Shown here piece after piece: positions 53,601-63,117 of a DNA stretch of 64,000 nucleotides (position 1 is its first letter; each line of letters opens with the position of its first letter). The notes beneath the pieces were generated by a model. The model ran no database searches, was not told where the DNA came from, and worked only from the letters and a program-made list of their open reading frames with translations. The position numbers and the translations under genes are program-made. Source of the stretch: Lewinellaceae bacterium (lineage in GTDB: Bacteria; Bacteroidota; Bacteroidia; Chitinophagales; Saprospiraceae); contig JADJWX010000011.1 in the NCBI GenBank assembly GCA_016716135.1, forward strand, positions 62,001 to 126,000. The letters run 5' to 3'.

Positions 53601-56600
53601 CTCTCCGTCAAACACAATCAATACATCGCTATCGCAATTATCGGTGGCCGTTGGCGATACTATGGCAGGCACCGCGGCGCAACTACTGGTTACAGAAGCC
53701 GGAACGAATGTAAATACCGGAGGAACCAGATCATTGACCGTAATTATTTGAACGGCCGTAACCATATTCCCACAATTATCCATTGCTGTCCATTGCCGAT
53801 GCAATACGTAGCTGTCCGGGCAGGCGCCATCGGTCCGGGTTTCACCGTCGAATACAATTTCAACGCTGCCATCGCAATTATCCGTTGCAACAGGGTTCCC
53901 CAGTGCCGGGACGGCATCGCATGACACCGCTACATCTGCCGGAACAAAACTGAAAACAGGAGCAGTAATGTCCTGAACAGTGACTATCTGTTCGGCCTGC
54001 TCTATATTTCCGCATACATCCGTAGCCGTCCAACGCCGTCGCAAGGTGTACGTATCGGGGCACGGGCCGTCAATCCGCTCCTCCCCTTCGTAGGTAATCA
54101 TGACATTCAAAGTACAATTATCCTCGGCAGTCGGATCTTCAACCGCCGGAACTGCGTCACAACTAACCGTAAGGTTGTCAGGAATAAAAGTAAAAAACGG
54201 CTTGGTGGTATCCTGGACAGTCAGGTACTGCGCTGCCAAAGCGGTATTCTCACAATTATCGGCAGCCGTCCACCGACGGATCAGTACCCCGCCACTGGAG
54301 CAGTCGCCACTTGTAAGCAGTTCCGTAGTGGCCGTTATCGTCACATTAGGATCACAGTTATCAGTAACAATCGGTGTGGACATGCCTGGGATGGCCTCGC
54401 AATTGACCGTGGCATCCGCCGGGATAAAAACAAACACCGGCTTGGTGGTATCCTGTACAGTTATAATCTGTTCGGCGGAAACGACATTTCCGCAGTTATC
54501 CGCAGCGGTCCAACGGCGGCTTAGCAGGTAATTATCGGAACAGGAGCCATTCGTCCGTGTTTCGCCATCGTAAGTAATAAGCACTGCAGCGGTGCAATTA
54601 TCGGTTGCCTCAGGAATGCCAACAGCCGGAACAGCGTCACAATCTACCGTCAAATCAGCCGGCACAAAGGTGAATATCGGAGCCTCAATATCCTGCACGG
54701 TAATTTTTTGCTCCACCTCCACACTGTTGCCACAGGCATCGGAGGCGGTCCAATTCCGGATCAGAACGTACGTATCCGGGCAAAGGCCATCCACACGGGT
54801 TTCACCGTCAAACGTGATCGTTACGTCGGCGGTGCAATTATCGGTTGCCTCAGGAATGCCAACAGCCGGAACAGCCTCGCAGGAAACTGTTACGTCTGCC
54901 GGTACAAAGTTGAACACCGGTTTGGTAATATCCTGAACAGTCAAATGCTGTTCGGCAGATGCTGTATTCCCACAATTATCGGTTGCAATCCAGGTGCGCA
55001 CCAGGGTGTACGTGTCCGGGCACAAGCCATCGGTGCGTACTTCGCCGGTATAATTAATAGTTACATCGGCGGTGCAATTATCAGTTGCCGTGGGCGCCCC
55101 TGCCGCAGGTACAGCATCACAATCCACGGTTACATCAACAGGAACGAAAGAAAATACTGGCGCCGTCAAATCCTGAACGGTAATCCGTTGCTCTGCCAGA
55201 TCCGTATTGCCACAGTTGTCGGTGGCCGTCCAACGCCGTATCAACAGGTAAGTATCCGGGCAAGAGCCATCCACACGGGTTTCACCGTCGTAATTTACGG
55301 AAACCGAATTGGTGCAGTTGTCCGTTGCAACCGGCGTTTCCAATACCGGCACATTGGCGCAATCTACTGTTACATCAGCAGGCACGAAGGAAAAAACCGG
55401 ACGTTTAATATCTTGAACCGTAAGTACTTGTTCGGCTGTAGTGGCGTTTCCACAATTATCCATGGCAGTCCATTTCCGGTATAAAGTATAGGTATCCGGG
55501 CAGGAGCCATCTTCGCGCGTTTCCCCGTCATAACTTATAAGTGCATTAGATGCGCAATTGTCTGTAGCCGTGGGAATACCCACCGCGGGAACGTTTTCAC
55601 AATCAACAACCTGACTGGGTGGCACAAAAGTGAATACGGGCGCAGTAACATCCTGTACTGTAATGGTTTGCACTGCTATATCAGTATTTCCGCAGCGATC
55701 CTGAATAGTCCACTGACGTGTTAAAACGTAGGTGTCCAGACAGGGGCCATCCGTGCGGGTTTCGCCATCGTAAATCACGAGCACATCTATCGTGCAATTG
55801 TCTGTAGCAGTTGGGGTTTCCAGTGCAGGAATTGTTTCACAATTGACTGTAACATCAACTGGCACAAAAGTAAACATCGGTTTGGTCAAATCCTGAACGG
55901 TAATGGTTTGAACAACCATTGCAGTATTTCCACAATTATCGGCGGCCGTCCAACGCCGGCGCAATACATAGGTGTCAGCGCAAGGACCGTCTTCGCGTAG
56001 CTCGCCATTAAACGAAACGATCACATCAACGGTACAGTTGTCTGTAGCTTCTGGTGCTTCGACAGCCGGGACGGACTCACAACTCACGGTTGCATCGGCC
56101 GGTACATACGTGAATACCGGTTTGGTAATATCCTGAACAACCAACTGTTGGGTTGCAGATGTTGAATTACCGCAATTATCGGTAGCCGTCCACTGGCGCA
56201 ACAAACTGTAGGAGCTCGGGCAGGCACCATCCGTCCGGACTTCGCCATCATAAGAAATAGCTACGGTTGCTGCGCAGTTATCGGTAGCTTCCGGACTCCC
56301 GGGGTCTGGAACAGCATCACAATCAACCGTCACGTTAGCCGGCACGAAGGTGAATTCGGGTGCGATATCATCCGTCACAGTAATCAGTTGCTCTGCCAGG
56401 TCAGTATTTCCACAAACATCTGTGGCCGTCCAGCGGCGCAAAAGCGTATAACTGTCGGCACAAGGGCCATCCGTGCGAGTTTCACCATTGTAGGTAATAT
56501 CAACCGTTGACGTACAATTGTCGGTTGCTTCCGGGGTGCCCGGTGCAGGTATTGCATCACAGCTCACCGTAATATTTGCCGGCACCAGGGTAAATTCCGG

Positions 56601-59600
56601 ACGCGTAGTATCCTGTACTGTCAGCATTTGTTCAGCCAGTGCTGTATTCCCGCAGTTATCCATAGCAATCCAACTCCGGATAACGGTACCTCCGCTGGCA
56701 CAATCGCCGCTGGTTTGGGTAACGCCGTTGAAAATGATGGACACATCGCCATCACAATTATCCGTAGCCACAGGATCACCCAGGGCAGGGATCGCCTCAC
56801 AATCTACTGTTGCATCCGGCGGGATAAACGTAAATACCGGTGCCGTCAAGTCCTGAACAAAAATACTTTGCTCGGCTGTGCTGGTATTCCCGCAATTATC
56901 CGACGCCGTCCATTGGCGTATCAACGTATAGCTGTCTGTGCAAGTACCATTTACACGCGTTTCCCCGGTATAAACAATGGAGACTGCCGCATCGCAATTG
57001 TCCGTAGCTGCCGGCGTGCCAACAGCCGGAATGGCATCGCAGCTGACGGTCACATTAGCCGGCACCGTGGTAAATACCGGTGCGGTTACATCCTGAATGG
57101 TAATGATTTGCTCTGCCGAAGCGGTGTTGCCACAATTGTCGGCTACCGTCCACCGGCGCACCAAATTGTAATTATCGGTACAAGGACCATCGATCCGGAC
57201 CTGCCCGTCGTAGGTAATAACCGTAGATTCGGCACAATTGTCAAATGCCGCAGGATTCCCTACCGGCGGAATCGCATCGCAGGAAAGGGTCACATTGGCA
57301 GGTACAAACGTGAACACCGGATCAGTAGTGTCCTCGATAGTCAGCGTTTGTGTGCGCACAGCCGTATTTCCACAGGCATCGGTGGCCATCCACCGGCGTT
57401 GCAATTGGTAGGTATTTGGGCAGGAGCCATTTATGCGGATTTCATTTATGAAATTAACCGTCACGGTAGCCGCGCAATTATCGGAAGCAGTCGGATTTCC
57501 CAACATCGGAACGGCGTCACATTCGAAGGTCCCGTCGGCCGGAAATGTTGCAAAAACCGGAGGAGTTACATCCTGTACTGAAATGAGCTGCACCGCAGTG
57601 GCCGTATTTCCACAGTTGTCGGATGCTGTCCAACGGCGCTGCAGGGTATAGGTGTCCGGACAAGCCCCATTTAGCCTTGTCTCGCCATCATAAGCAATGG
57701 AAACACCAGCATCGCAATTGTCTGTAGCTGTGGGTGTGCCAACCAACGGGATCGCATCACAATTTACGGTAACGTTGGCCGGCACAAATGCGAACACCGG
57801 CTTTGTAAAATCCTGAACAGTAATTACTTGTTCGGCAGTTGCTGTATTTCCACAATTATCGGTTGCCGTCCAGCGGCGGCGCAAGGAGTAGGAATCCGGG
57901 CAGGCGCCATCGGTACGGGATTGGCCGTCATAGGTGATCGTAACGCCGGCATCACAATTATCCGAAGCAATTGGACTACCGACAGCCGGGATGGCGTCAC
58001 AACTCACGGTTACACTCGCGGGCACCGTTGTAAAAATCGGCGGCGTAACATCCTGAACGGTAATTTCCTGTTCAGCCGATGTGGTATTTCCGCAATTATC
58101 TGTGGCTGTCCAACGGCGGAGCAGCGTATAACTGTCCGGGCAAGCCCCGTCTACGCGGGTCTCGCCGTTGTAAACGATATTGACTACAGCGCCGCAATTG
58201 TCCGTAGCGGATGGTGTACCCACAGCAGGAATCGACTGGCAGTTCACCATTACATCGGCCGGAACAAAAGAAAATACCGGCGGAATATTGTCGGCAACCT
58301 GGATCGTTTGGGTAACCTGAATACTGTTTCCTGCAATATCGATCACCCGGTAGGTGCGGTTTATGATCATTGGATCGGAAGGGCAACCGCTACCACTGGC
58401 CACCATATCACTGATAAACGTTACCTGCGGTGGGCCGCAATTATCGGCCTCATCGGTTACCACATTGGAATTTGGTGCGGGCACTTCAGCCGGGCATGAT
58501 ATTCCACTAATTGGCTGCGGGTTGGAAGCAGTAGGCGCCTGTGTATCATTTACTGTGACGGTAAAGGCGCAGGTAACTTCGTTTGCACCATCATCAACAA
58601 TATACGTTGCCGTGGTTATACCGCTTGAAAAGAGTACGCTGTTGGAAAGTTGGCCTGACCCGGCGGTGTTCGTGGCACCTGAAAGTTCATAAGATACACC
58701 AACCGTTGGGCAATTATCGCTAAACACAGCGTCAATACCCGGGATCAGCGTTGTACAGGTTCCCGGATCAGCCACGCCTGTTGCATTTGCGGGGCAACTG
58801 AGTGTGGGAGGCGTGTTGTCCTCCACCTCAACAATAAAGGAATGGATAGAAGCACAGCCCTTGGAGTCCGTGATCGTCACCGTATACGTACCGGCAACTA
58901 CATTTGAAATATCCTGAGTAGTAGCATTATTCGACCACAAATAAGTATACCCCGGAGTCCCGCCACTGACGGAAAGGTTGATCGCACCTGTCGGCACACC
59001 GGAACAGGGAACGGAAGTAGTTATTGCACTGGCCAATACCGGAGCATTTACTTTTACCGTGCCCGAGCCGCCACAAGAGAGCAAATATGGAGGCGCAGGC
59101 CCATACGGGTCAAAAATAGCCGACATGTTGACCGAATAGGTGGTGGTGGTAACCGGTGCGACCGGGTATGGCCCTGCGCCATTGCCGATATTTGGCGACC
59201 ACAAAAAGGAGTAATTTAGACTACCGCTCGCGATGACGGACAAATGTGCCGTGTCTCCAGGTTGGCACAACGTAAAATCATTGTAATTCCCGGAGCTGTC
59301 GGTCTCCGCGATAAACGCATTACAGCATATACCGACCACGGTTACACAGCCGGCATTGTTCACATCCGAGAAGGCGTGCGGGGCTGTTGAACCGTTACAG
59401 TCCACAATTTTTTCATTCTCAAAATACAGGGCCCGAAATCCGTTACAATCCGATGCCATACTGGAAAGCGGTCGGAACAAGCCGCCGTTGATAAGAATTA
59501 CCTTGGCAGCCGGCCCTAGTTTAAGCCATACGTTTGATGTCCATGAAATCACACCACCATCAACGATCAGGGTGCCTTGAAAAGGGATGCCGCCGATAAT

Positions 59601-59846
59601 TGGTTCGTAATTAACATCCACGGCAAATGAATCCCGGATGACGATAGTATTGGTACCGGCCGGGCAACTACCAAATGGATTGTCGGAAGCCCGGATAAAC
59701 GTGTTGAACTCACAGGTTTGCGCGTGCAAATTTTTGCTAAAGTTCCCGAATAGTACAAAAGCAAAACCTGCAAGTAAAAGCAGGCGGGCAGGCCTGATAA
59801 AGCGGAAAGTGAAATAATAAGTGCGAAAAAGACTTCTGCTTAGCAT
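50700..59846 (-). CDS. Giant HYR-like repeat adhesin with gliding-motility (T9SS type B) C-terminus
   Basis: The protein is 3048 residues. It has a long signal peptide (about 1-43, ending LHAQ), a beta-rich N-terminal region, a SprB-type repeat (about 275-340, GGTPGYTYLWSNNATTQDIS) and HYR-like units. It then has 22 tandem 80-residue repeats (522-2281), about six further HYR domains (2282 to about 2760) and Ig/Cys domains. The type B sorting domain at the end shows PNVITPNDDGINDYLEV, YNQWGDKVYE and SGFIEVFR. Each 80-residue repeat carries four conserved Cys (VxC, DNC, CPD, CGN). It is probably a T9SS-exported surface adhesin paired with the PorP/SprF protein downstream. Confidence 0.9.
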   Translation of the reverse strand: MLSRSLFRTYYFTFRFIRPARLLLLAGFAFVLFGNFSKNLHAQTCEFNTFIRASDNPFGSCPAGTNTIVIRDSFAVDVNYEPIIGGIPFQGTLIVDGGVISWTSNVWLKLGPAAKVILINGGLFRPLSSMASDCNGFRALYFENEKIVDCNGSTAPHAFSDVNNAGCVTVVGICCNAFIAETDSSGNYNDFTLCQPGDTAHLSVIASGSLNYSFLWSPNIGNGAGPYPVAPVTTTTYSVNMSAIFDPYGPAPPYLLSCGGSGTVKVNAPVLASAITTSVPCSGVPTGAINLSVSGGTPGYTYLWSNNATTQDISNVVAGTYTVTITDSKGCASIHSFIVEVEDNTPPTLSCPANATGVADPGTCTTLIPGIDAVFSDNCPTVGVSYELSGATNTAGSGQLSNSVLFSSGITTATYIVDDGANEVTCAFTVTVNDTQAPTASNPQPISGISCPAEVPAPNSNVVTDEADNCGPPQVTFISDMVASGSGCPSDPMIINRTYRVIDIAGNSIQVTQTIQVADNIPPVFSFVPADVMVNCQSIPAVGTPSATDNCGAVVNIVYNGETRVDGACPDSYTLLRRWTATDNCGNTTSAEQEITVQDVTPPIFTTVPASVTVSCDAIPAVGSPIASDNCDAGVTITYDGQSRTDGACPDSYSLRRRWTATDNCGNTATAEQVITVQDFTKPVFAFVPANVTVNCDAIPLVGTPTATDNCDAGVSIAYDGETRLNGACPDTYTLQRRWTASDNCGNTATAVQLISVQDVTPPVFATFPADGTFECDAVPMLGNPTASDNCAATVTVNFINEIRINGSCPNTYQLQRRWMATDACGNTAVRTQTLTIEDTTDPVFTFVPANVTLSCDAIPPVGNPAAFDNCAESTVITYDGQVRIDGPCTDNYNLVRRWTVADNCGNTASAEQIITIQDVTAPVFTTVPANVTVSCDAIPAVGTPAATDNCDAAVSIVYTGETRVNGTCTDSYTLIRQWTASDNCGNTSTAEQSIFVQDLTAPVFTFIPPDATVDCEAIPALGDPVATDNCDGDVSIIFNGVTQTSGDCASGGTVIRSWIAMDNCGNTALAEQMLTVQDTTRPEFTLVPANITVSCDAIPAPGTPEATDNCTSTVDITYNGETRTDGPCADSYTLLRRWTATDVCGNTDLAEQLITVTDDIAPEFTFVPANVTVDCDAVPDPGSPEATDNCAATVAISYDGEVRTDGACPSSYSLLRQWTATDNCGNSTSATQQLVVQDITKPVFTYVPADATVSCESVPAVEAPEATDNCTVDVIVSFNGELREDGPCADTYVLRRRWTAADNCGNTAMVVQTITVQDLTKPMFTFVPVDVTVNCETIPALETPTATDNCTIDVLVIYDGETRTDGPCLDTYVLTRQWTIQDRCGNTDIAVQTITVQDVTAPVFTFVPPSQVVDCENVPAVGIPTATDNCASNALISYDGETREDGSCPDTYTLYRKWTAMDNCGNATTAEQVLTVQDIKRPVFSFVPADVTVDCANVPVLETPVATDNCTNSVSVNYDGETRVDGSCPDTYLLIRRWTATDNCGNTDLAEQRITVQDLTAPVFSFVPVDVTVDCDAVPAAGAPTATDNCTADVTINYTGEVRTDGLCPDTYTLVRTWIATDNCGNTASAEQHLTVQDITKPVFNFVPADVTVSCEAVPAVGIPEATDNCTADVTITFDGETRVDGLCPDTYVLIRNWTASDACGNSVEVEQKITVQDIEAPIFTFVPADLTVDCDAVPAVGIPEATDNCTAAVLITYDGETRTNGSCSDNYLLSRRWTAADNCGNVVSAEQIITVQDTTKPVFVFIPADATVNCEAIPGMSTPIVTDNCDPNVTITATTELLTSGDCSSGGVLIRRWTAADNCENTALAAQYLTVQDTTKPFFTFIPDNLTVSCDAVPAVEDPTAEDNCTLNVMITYEGEERIDGPCPDTYTLRRRWTATDVCGNIEQAEQIVTVQDITAPVFSFVPADVAVSCDAVPALGNPVATDNCDGSVEIVFDGETRTDGACPDSYVLHRQWTAMDNCGNMVTAVQIITVNDLVPPVFTFVPASVTSSCAAVPAIVSPTATDNCDSDVLIVFDGEVRTDGNCPGNYILRRQWTVTDNCGNAASTEQIITVQDITPPSFTFVPANTTVSCDAVPVVAMPVAEDNCTPTVTISYEGEVRTDGACPDTYTLLRTWIAVDNCGNTQSATQLLTVQDITAPEFTFAPADTVVGCDVVPLPATPVATDNCDGAVEIIYEGETVVSSTSTSTYILERKWTALDNCGNSVQTVQILSVRDTVAPEIQCPPNVQIDGNADQCSAVVTYEAPFTADNCTLAPAVTYSIPTGSVFPVGTTIVVLEAKDESGNTATCSLEIVVADTTAPVLHNCPQDFTVTTPDTGCEAMVNWTAPTVTDVCDSYAIPAVADYQSGTMFQTGFTTVTYSAQDTSGNTVTCSFVVTVDETVPPVLANCPANINLQTDTCTAIANWVPPIATDNCELDTLMSNFQPGTVFPETKTTVTYTAVDIWGNSTSCSFDVTVVDVVAPQFSGCPADITVNSGSDCEITVDWTMPTATDNCDPDPVVTASPMPGDKYPVGYTDVMILVEDPSGNTDSCTFKVTVIGPPLGFANTPADQSFIGCSAIATWAAPDPTGVCAPATVTSNYMPGDTFPVGVTAVVYTVADTLGYSATTSFNITVTESIAPQFDCPVSPVLVDVSGAILADGGKFIQKTDTVSSCDGLELEFDLPSATDNCGPPLVEQIAGLASGAFFETGSHVLVFQTTDAAGNSALCSVQLEVLPLNPLDPQISDKIGCEGDDITLSTPVIPGASYIWNGPNAPYPDQNNLLIQNLNPALTGIYTVQARVNGCLTPLDSALVRQAVQPDAVDDLQFEVETGTTLDSIDVVLNDYFEFDDFKVTLISDLAGLTETGNGMFSYQAGLDNGYVSFIYELCSEACPDLCDQAVVTINVRETFCTYIPNVITPNDDGINDYLEVPCLGSDLYPQNTMVIYNQWGDKVYEASPYDNSPDKAWRGTLDGKPGQPLPDGTYFYYFKPDPNKAALSGFIEVFR
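53004..58283 (-). repeat. 22 tandem 240-bp coding repeats (80 residues each)
   Basis: The units run without a single insertion or deletion: the motif beginning (A/P/K)PVFTFVPA recurs every 80 residues, 22 times (5280 bp). Consensus landmarks within a unit are FVPAxVTVxCDAxPAxG, ATDNC, YDGETRxDGxCPDxY, RRWTATDNCGN and ITVQDxT. Unit identity at protein level is high, while DNA is diverged in most pairs. Confidence 0.93.
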
Positions 59847-60310
59847 AAATCGATCTGGTTAGGAGTTTTGGTTTGTATTATTTGTGATTTTAAAGCGCGT
59901 CATACACTTGAATTGTTTTCAAAAAAGCGAATCAACAGTATGGTAATTCAGGCTGGTGGCAGCCTGTTTTTCTTCTCGAAATTAGTGCGGCGGGGTATGG
60001 CCTGCAGGGGGTTGCATAAAGGCAACTGGTTCAAGACCGGATGCTTTTACGAGATCACGAAAAACCGGGACAGGAAATGGGATGAGAAGATTTGGTCAGC
60101 CTCTTCACAGCTTGCAATGTGTAGGAAGTTTGCAACTTGCACCAAAAATATCGCCGAAAGGCAGGGGAGACAAAAGAATTAAAAAGAAGAAAAGGCCAGG
60201 GCCAAGGTATTAAAATTCCGTCCAAATAACGGCCCAATAATGTGCCAAAAATGATTAAACTGTAAACATTTAGAACTTATTGACAAATCTCCATACACCC
60301 CCTAGGGTAA
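59847..60310. other. Gene-free spacer upstream of the giant gene
   Basis: About 460 bases between divergent genes. A 104-codon frame at 59868-60182 (+) has a composition unlike its neighbours (many Cys, Lys and Trp, no signal or domain) and is probably not a gene. No TAnnTTTG site was found near the ATG of the giant gene. Confidence 0.5.
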
Positions 60311-60338
60311 TTTGACTGCCGCACATGTCCTATCTTTG
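60311..60338 (+). promoter_or_regulatory. Promoter-like site for the DUF1573 gene
   Basis: TTTG (60311-60314), a 16-base spacer and TATCTTTG (60331-60338). The spacer is slightly shorter than usual. The site lies 25 bases before ATG 60364. Confidence 0.5.
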
Positions 60339-60363
60339 TCAAATCAAACGACTATACCGAAAT

Positions 60364-60984
60364 ATGATGCGTGTTCCAGCCCTGATCATTTGCAGTTTTA
60401 CGCTGTTTCTCTCACTGCCCTTTGGGACAGCCGCCCAGCAAACGCCCCCCGATATCCGCCCGCTGTTGAAAAGTCTCACGCAAACCCAGAAAATTCAGGT
60501 TCAGGAATACCTTAGGCATTTGGGGGCTAATTTGGAAAACGAAATTCAGCATGCTTACCAACAAACTACATCAATAAACCAGCAAAAAGCCATTCGGTAT
60601 GTTGAGATTTTAAAAAAAGACCCAAGTCAAATACCGCTTGCACATATTAAATGGAATCGCGATACACTTTTCTTTGACGATCTTATCGAAGGCTCGTCAC
60701 TTATCGATTCCATCCAGGTTACCAATACAGGCGATACGCCTTACCTGATCCACCGTGCCAAAGCCACTTGTGACTGTACGGTCCTCCATGCACCCAAGTA
60801 CCTTTTAATGCCCGGTGAAACGGCAGTATTGCGCCTGGAATTTGACAGTAGCGGCAAACTTGGAGCGGTAATGCCGGCCATTATCATCTATGACAACTCC
60901 TTTCCAAACAAGCGCAGTATTCTCTACCTCAAGGGCAATGTTTCTGCGCGCAAAAAATTGCGCAAATACCCTTGGGAAGACTAG
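60364..60984 (+). CDS. DUF1573 domain exported protein
   Basis: The protein is 206 residues from ATG 60364 (MMRVPALIIC), with a signal peptide ending TAAQQ (about 25). A helical segment (about 30-90) precedes a DUF1573/ASH-like Ig domain: FDDLIEGSSLIDSIQVTNTGDTPYLIHRAKATCDCTV, then PGETAVLRLEFDSSGKLG. The TCDCTV motif is characteristic of this Bacteroidota family, which is periplasmic or surface-exposed and of unknown function. Confidence 0.82.
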   Translation: MMRVPALIICSFTLFLSLPFGTAAQQTPPDIRPLLKSLTQTQKIQVQEYLRHLGANLENEIQHAYQQTTSINQQKAIRYVEILKKDPSQIPLAHIKWNRDTLFFDDLIEGSSLIDSIQVTNTGDTPYLIHRAKATCDCTVLHAPKYLLMPGETAVLRLEFDSSGKLGAVMPAIIIYDNSFPNKRSILYLKGNVSARKKLRKYPWED

Positions 60985-61279
60985 GTATGCGGGTACGCGG
61001 TTCCGTGTTGCCTAATATTCAGCGTTCAGACGCTACCGCGCCGTTTAGTCATTTTAAGACCGGGATTTTGTCGGTTTCCCGACGGAATTTTATGCGCATG
61101 AGAAGGCGACGCCTACCCTGCTGAAAAGGATTTACCCACCTCAGACTACAACTTGGCGCTATGGAATTATATTTCGTTTTCCGGAAAAAGATCATCGCCT
61201 CGCAAAATGATAATCTACGCTTCGGGAATTATTAACAAATTTATTATTACAACTGCTTATCCACCATCAAGAATTCCCT
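60985..61279. other. Spacer before typA
   Basis: About 295 bases with an in-frame extension of typA but no conserved protein sequence. No hairpin with a T-run and no RNA signature was recognised. Confidence 0.5.
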
Positions 61280-61287
61280 TACTTTTG
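61280..61287 (+). promoter_or_regulatory. -7 box of typA
   Basis: TACTTTTG fits TAnnTTTG, 18 bases before ATG 61306. It indicates a very short leader and argues against the longer start at 61153. Confidence 0.5.
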
Positions 61288-61305
61288 CGGCTTATTTTGA
61301 CTGAC

Positions 61306-63117
61306 ATGAAAAATATTCGAAACATTGCCATTATTGCCCACGTAGACCATGGAAAAACAACCCTGGTTGACAAAATGATCCACGCAGCCAAAGTTTTTAA
61401 GGACCACGAAGTCACCGGAGAACTTATCCTGGACAATAATGACCTGGAACGGGAACGCGGAATTACGATCCTGTCCAAAAATGTGGCGATCAACTATAAG
61501 GATGTAAAAATCAATGTAATCGACACACCCGGTCACGCCGACTTCGGGGGAGAAGTTGAACGCGTACTTAATATGGCAGACGGCGTTTTGTTGTTGGTTG
61601 ATGCCTTTGAAGGCCCGATGCCTCAAACACGTTTCGTACTTCAAAAAGCACTGCAATTGGGAAAAAAAGCCATTGTTGTAATTAACAAGGTGGACAAACC
61701 AAACTGCAATCCCGACTGGGCACACGAGCAAGTTTTCGACCTGATGTGCGCGCTTGATGCCACGGAGGAGCAACTCGATTTCCCGGTACTTTTCGGCTCA
61801 GCCAAACAAGGATGGATGGGGCATGACTGGAAAAAGCCATCAGAGGATATCACAACCCTGCTGGATGATATCGTAAAATATATTCCTGAGCCGGAAGTGC
61901 CGGAGGGGACAACACAAATGCTGGTCACCTCGCTGGACTACTCAAATTATGTTGGCCGGATTGCTGTTGGGCGCCTCCGCCGCGGCAGTTTGACCGCAAA
62001 TCAAACGGTTGCATTGATTAAAAAAGACGGTACCGTCCAAAAACACAAGATTAAGCAGCTATTTGTGTTTGATGGCCTGGCGAAAAAAGATACCGAACGC
62101 GTGGTTGCCGGTGATATCTGCGCTGTGGTGGGCATGGAAGGTTTTGAAATCGGCGACACGATCGCCGACCAGGAAAACCCCGAGTCGCTGGAGCGGATTG
62201 CAATTGACGAACCAACCATGAGTATGTTGTTCACCATCAACGATTCGCCCTTTTTCGGCCAGGAAGGCAAATTCGTTACCAGCCGCCACGTACGCGACCG
62301 CCTGGTTCGGGAGTTGGAGAAAAACCTCGCTATGCGGATGGAATCTACCAATAGTGCCGATGCTTTTATGGTATTCGGCCGGGGCGTATTACACCTGAGT
62401 ATTCTCATTGAAACGATGCGCCGTGAAGGTTATGAGTTGCAAATTGGTCAGCCTAAGGTGATCATCCGTGAAATTAACGGGGTAAAACACGAACCTGTTG
62501 AGGAATTGACCATTGATGTGCCGGAACCGGTTAGCGGCAAATGCATTGAACTGGTTACCCGCCGGAAAGGGGTAATGAAAAGTATGGACCCGAGAAACGA
62601 CCGGTTTATTCTTAGGTTCGAAATCCCATCCCGCGGCATTATTGGCCTGCGTTCCAATATTCTTACCGCAACTCAAGGTGAAGCAATCATGACCCATCGC
62701 TTCATGGCCTATGAGCCCTGGAAAGGTGAAATGCCGGGGCGTCAGAACGGTTCGCTGATCGCGATGGAAACGGGCATGGCGATTCCCTACTCCCTGGATA
62801 ATTTGCAGGATCGCGGCATATTTTTTATCAAACCCGGCGAAGACGTGTATGAAGGCCAGGTCATCGGCGAAAACAATCGCACTGGTGATTTGGTCGTCAA
62901 TGTAACCAAAACCAAAAAGTTGACGAATATGCGCGCTTCCGGATCCGACGACAAAGCGTCCATCGCACCGCCCCGGCAGTTTACCCTCGAGGAGGCGCTG
63001 GAATACATCCAGGAAGATGAATATGTTGAAGTGACGCCGAAAAGTATTCGTCTGCGCAAAATATTTTTAAAAGACCACGACCGGAAAAAAGCACAAAAGG
63101 AAGTGGTAATGGCATAA
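61306..63117 (+). CDS. typA: Translational GTPase TypA/BipA
   Basis: The protein is 603 residues from ATG 61306 (MKNIRNIAIIAHVDHGKTTL), where the family begins. It shows G1 AHVDHGKTT, the switch I region ERERGITI, G3 DTPGHADFGGEVERVL, G4 NKVDKP and G5 GSAKQG. The EF-G-like domains III and V and the BipA-specific C-terminal domain (RGIIGLRSNILTATQG, MRASGSDD, EALEYIQEDEYVEVTP) follow. It binds the ribosome and affects assembly and stress responses. Length is typical. Confidence 0.97.
   Translation: MKNIRNIAIIAHVDHGKTTLVDKMIHAAKVFKDHEVTGELILDNNDLERERGITILSKNVAINYKDVKINVIDTPGHADFGGEVERVLNMADGVLLLVDAFEGPMPQTRFVLQKALQLGKKAIVVINKVDKPNCNPDWAHEQVFDLMCALDATEEQLDFPVLFGSAKQGWMGHDWKKPSEDITTLLDDIVKYIPEPEVPEGTTQMLVTSLDYSNYVGRIAVGRLRRGSLTANQTVALIKKDGTVQKHKIKQLFVFDGLAKKDTERVVAGDICAVVGMEGFEIGDTIADQENPESLERIAIDEPTMSMLFTINDSPFFGQEGKFVTSRHVRDRLVRELEKNLAMRMESTNSADAFMVFGRGVLHLSILIETMRREGYELQIGQPKVIIREINGVKHEPVEELTIDVPEPVSGKCIELVTRRKGVMKSMDPRNDRFILRFEIPSRGIIGLRSNILTATQGEAIMTHRFMAYEPWKGEMPGRQNGSLIAMETGMAIPYSLDNLQDRGIFFIKPGEDVYEGQVIGENNRTGDLVVNVTKTKKLTNMRASGSDDKASIAPPRQFTLEEALEYIQEDEYVEVTPKSIRLRKIFLKDHDRKKAQKEVVMA

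Noticed and set aside
53004..58283. CRISPR array
   Set aside because: The 240-bp periodicity is coding, in frame, with diverged units and no short repeat-spacer structure.
51575..58692. Forward-strand frames inside the giant repeat gene (such as 52470-53267 and 57828-58499)
   Set aside because: They recur with the 240-bp period and lack signals; they are antisense shadows of the repeat coding sequence.
59868..60182. 104-codon frame upstream of the giant gene
   Set aside because: No signal, domain or plausible composition; rich in Cys, Lys and Trp; the start lacks a nearby promoter. Probably chance.
61153..61305. N-terminal extension of typA from ATG 61153
   Set aside because: The 51 extra residues do not resemble TypA, and a -7 box (61280-61287) lies inside the extension.
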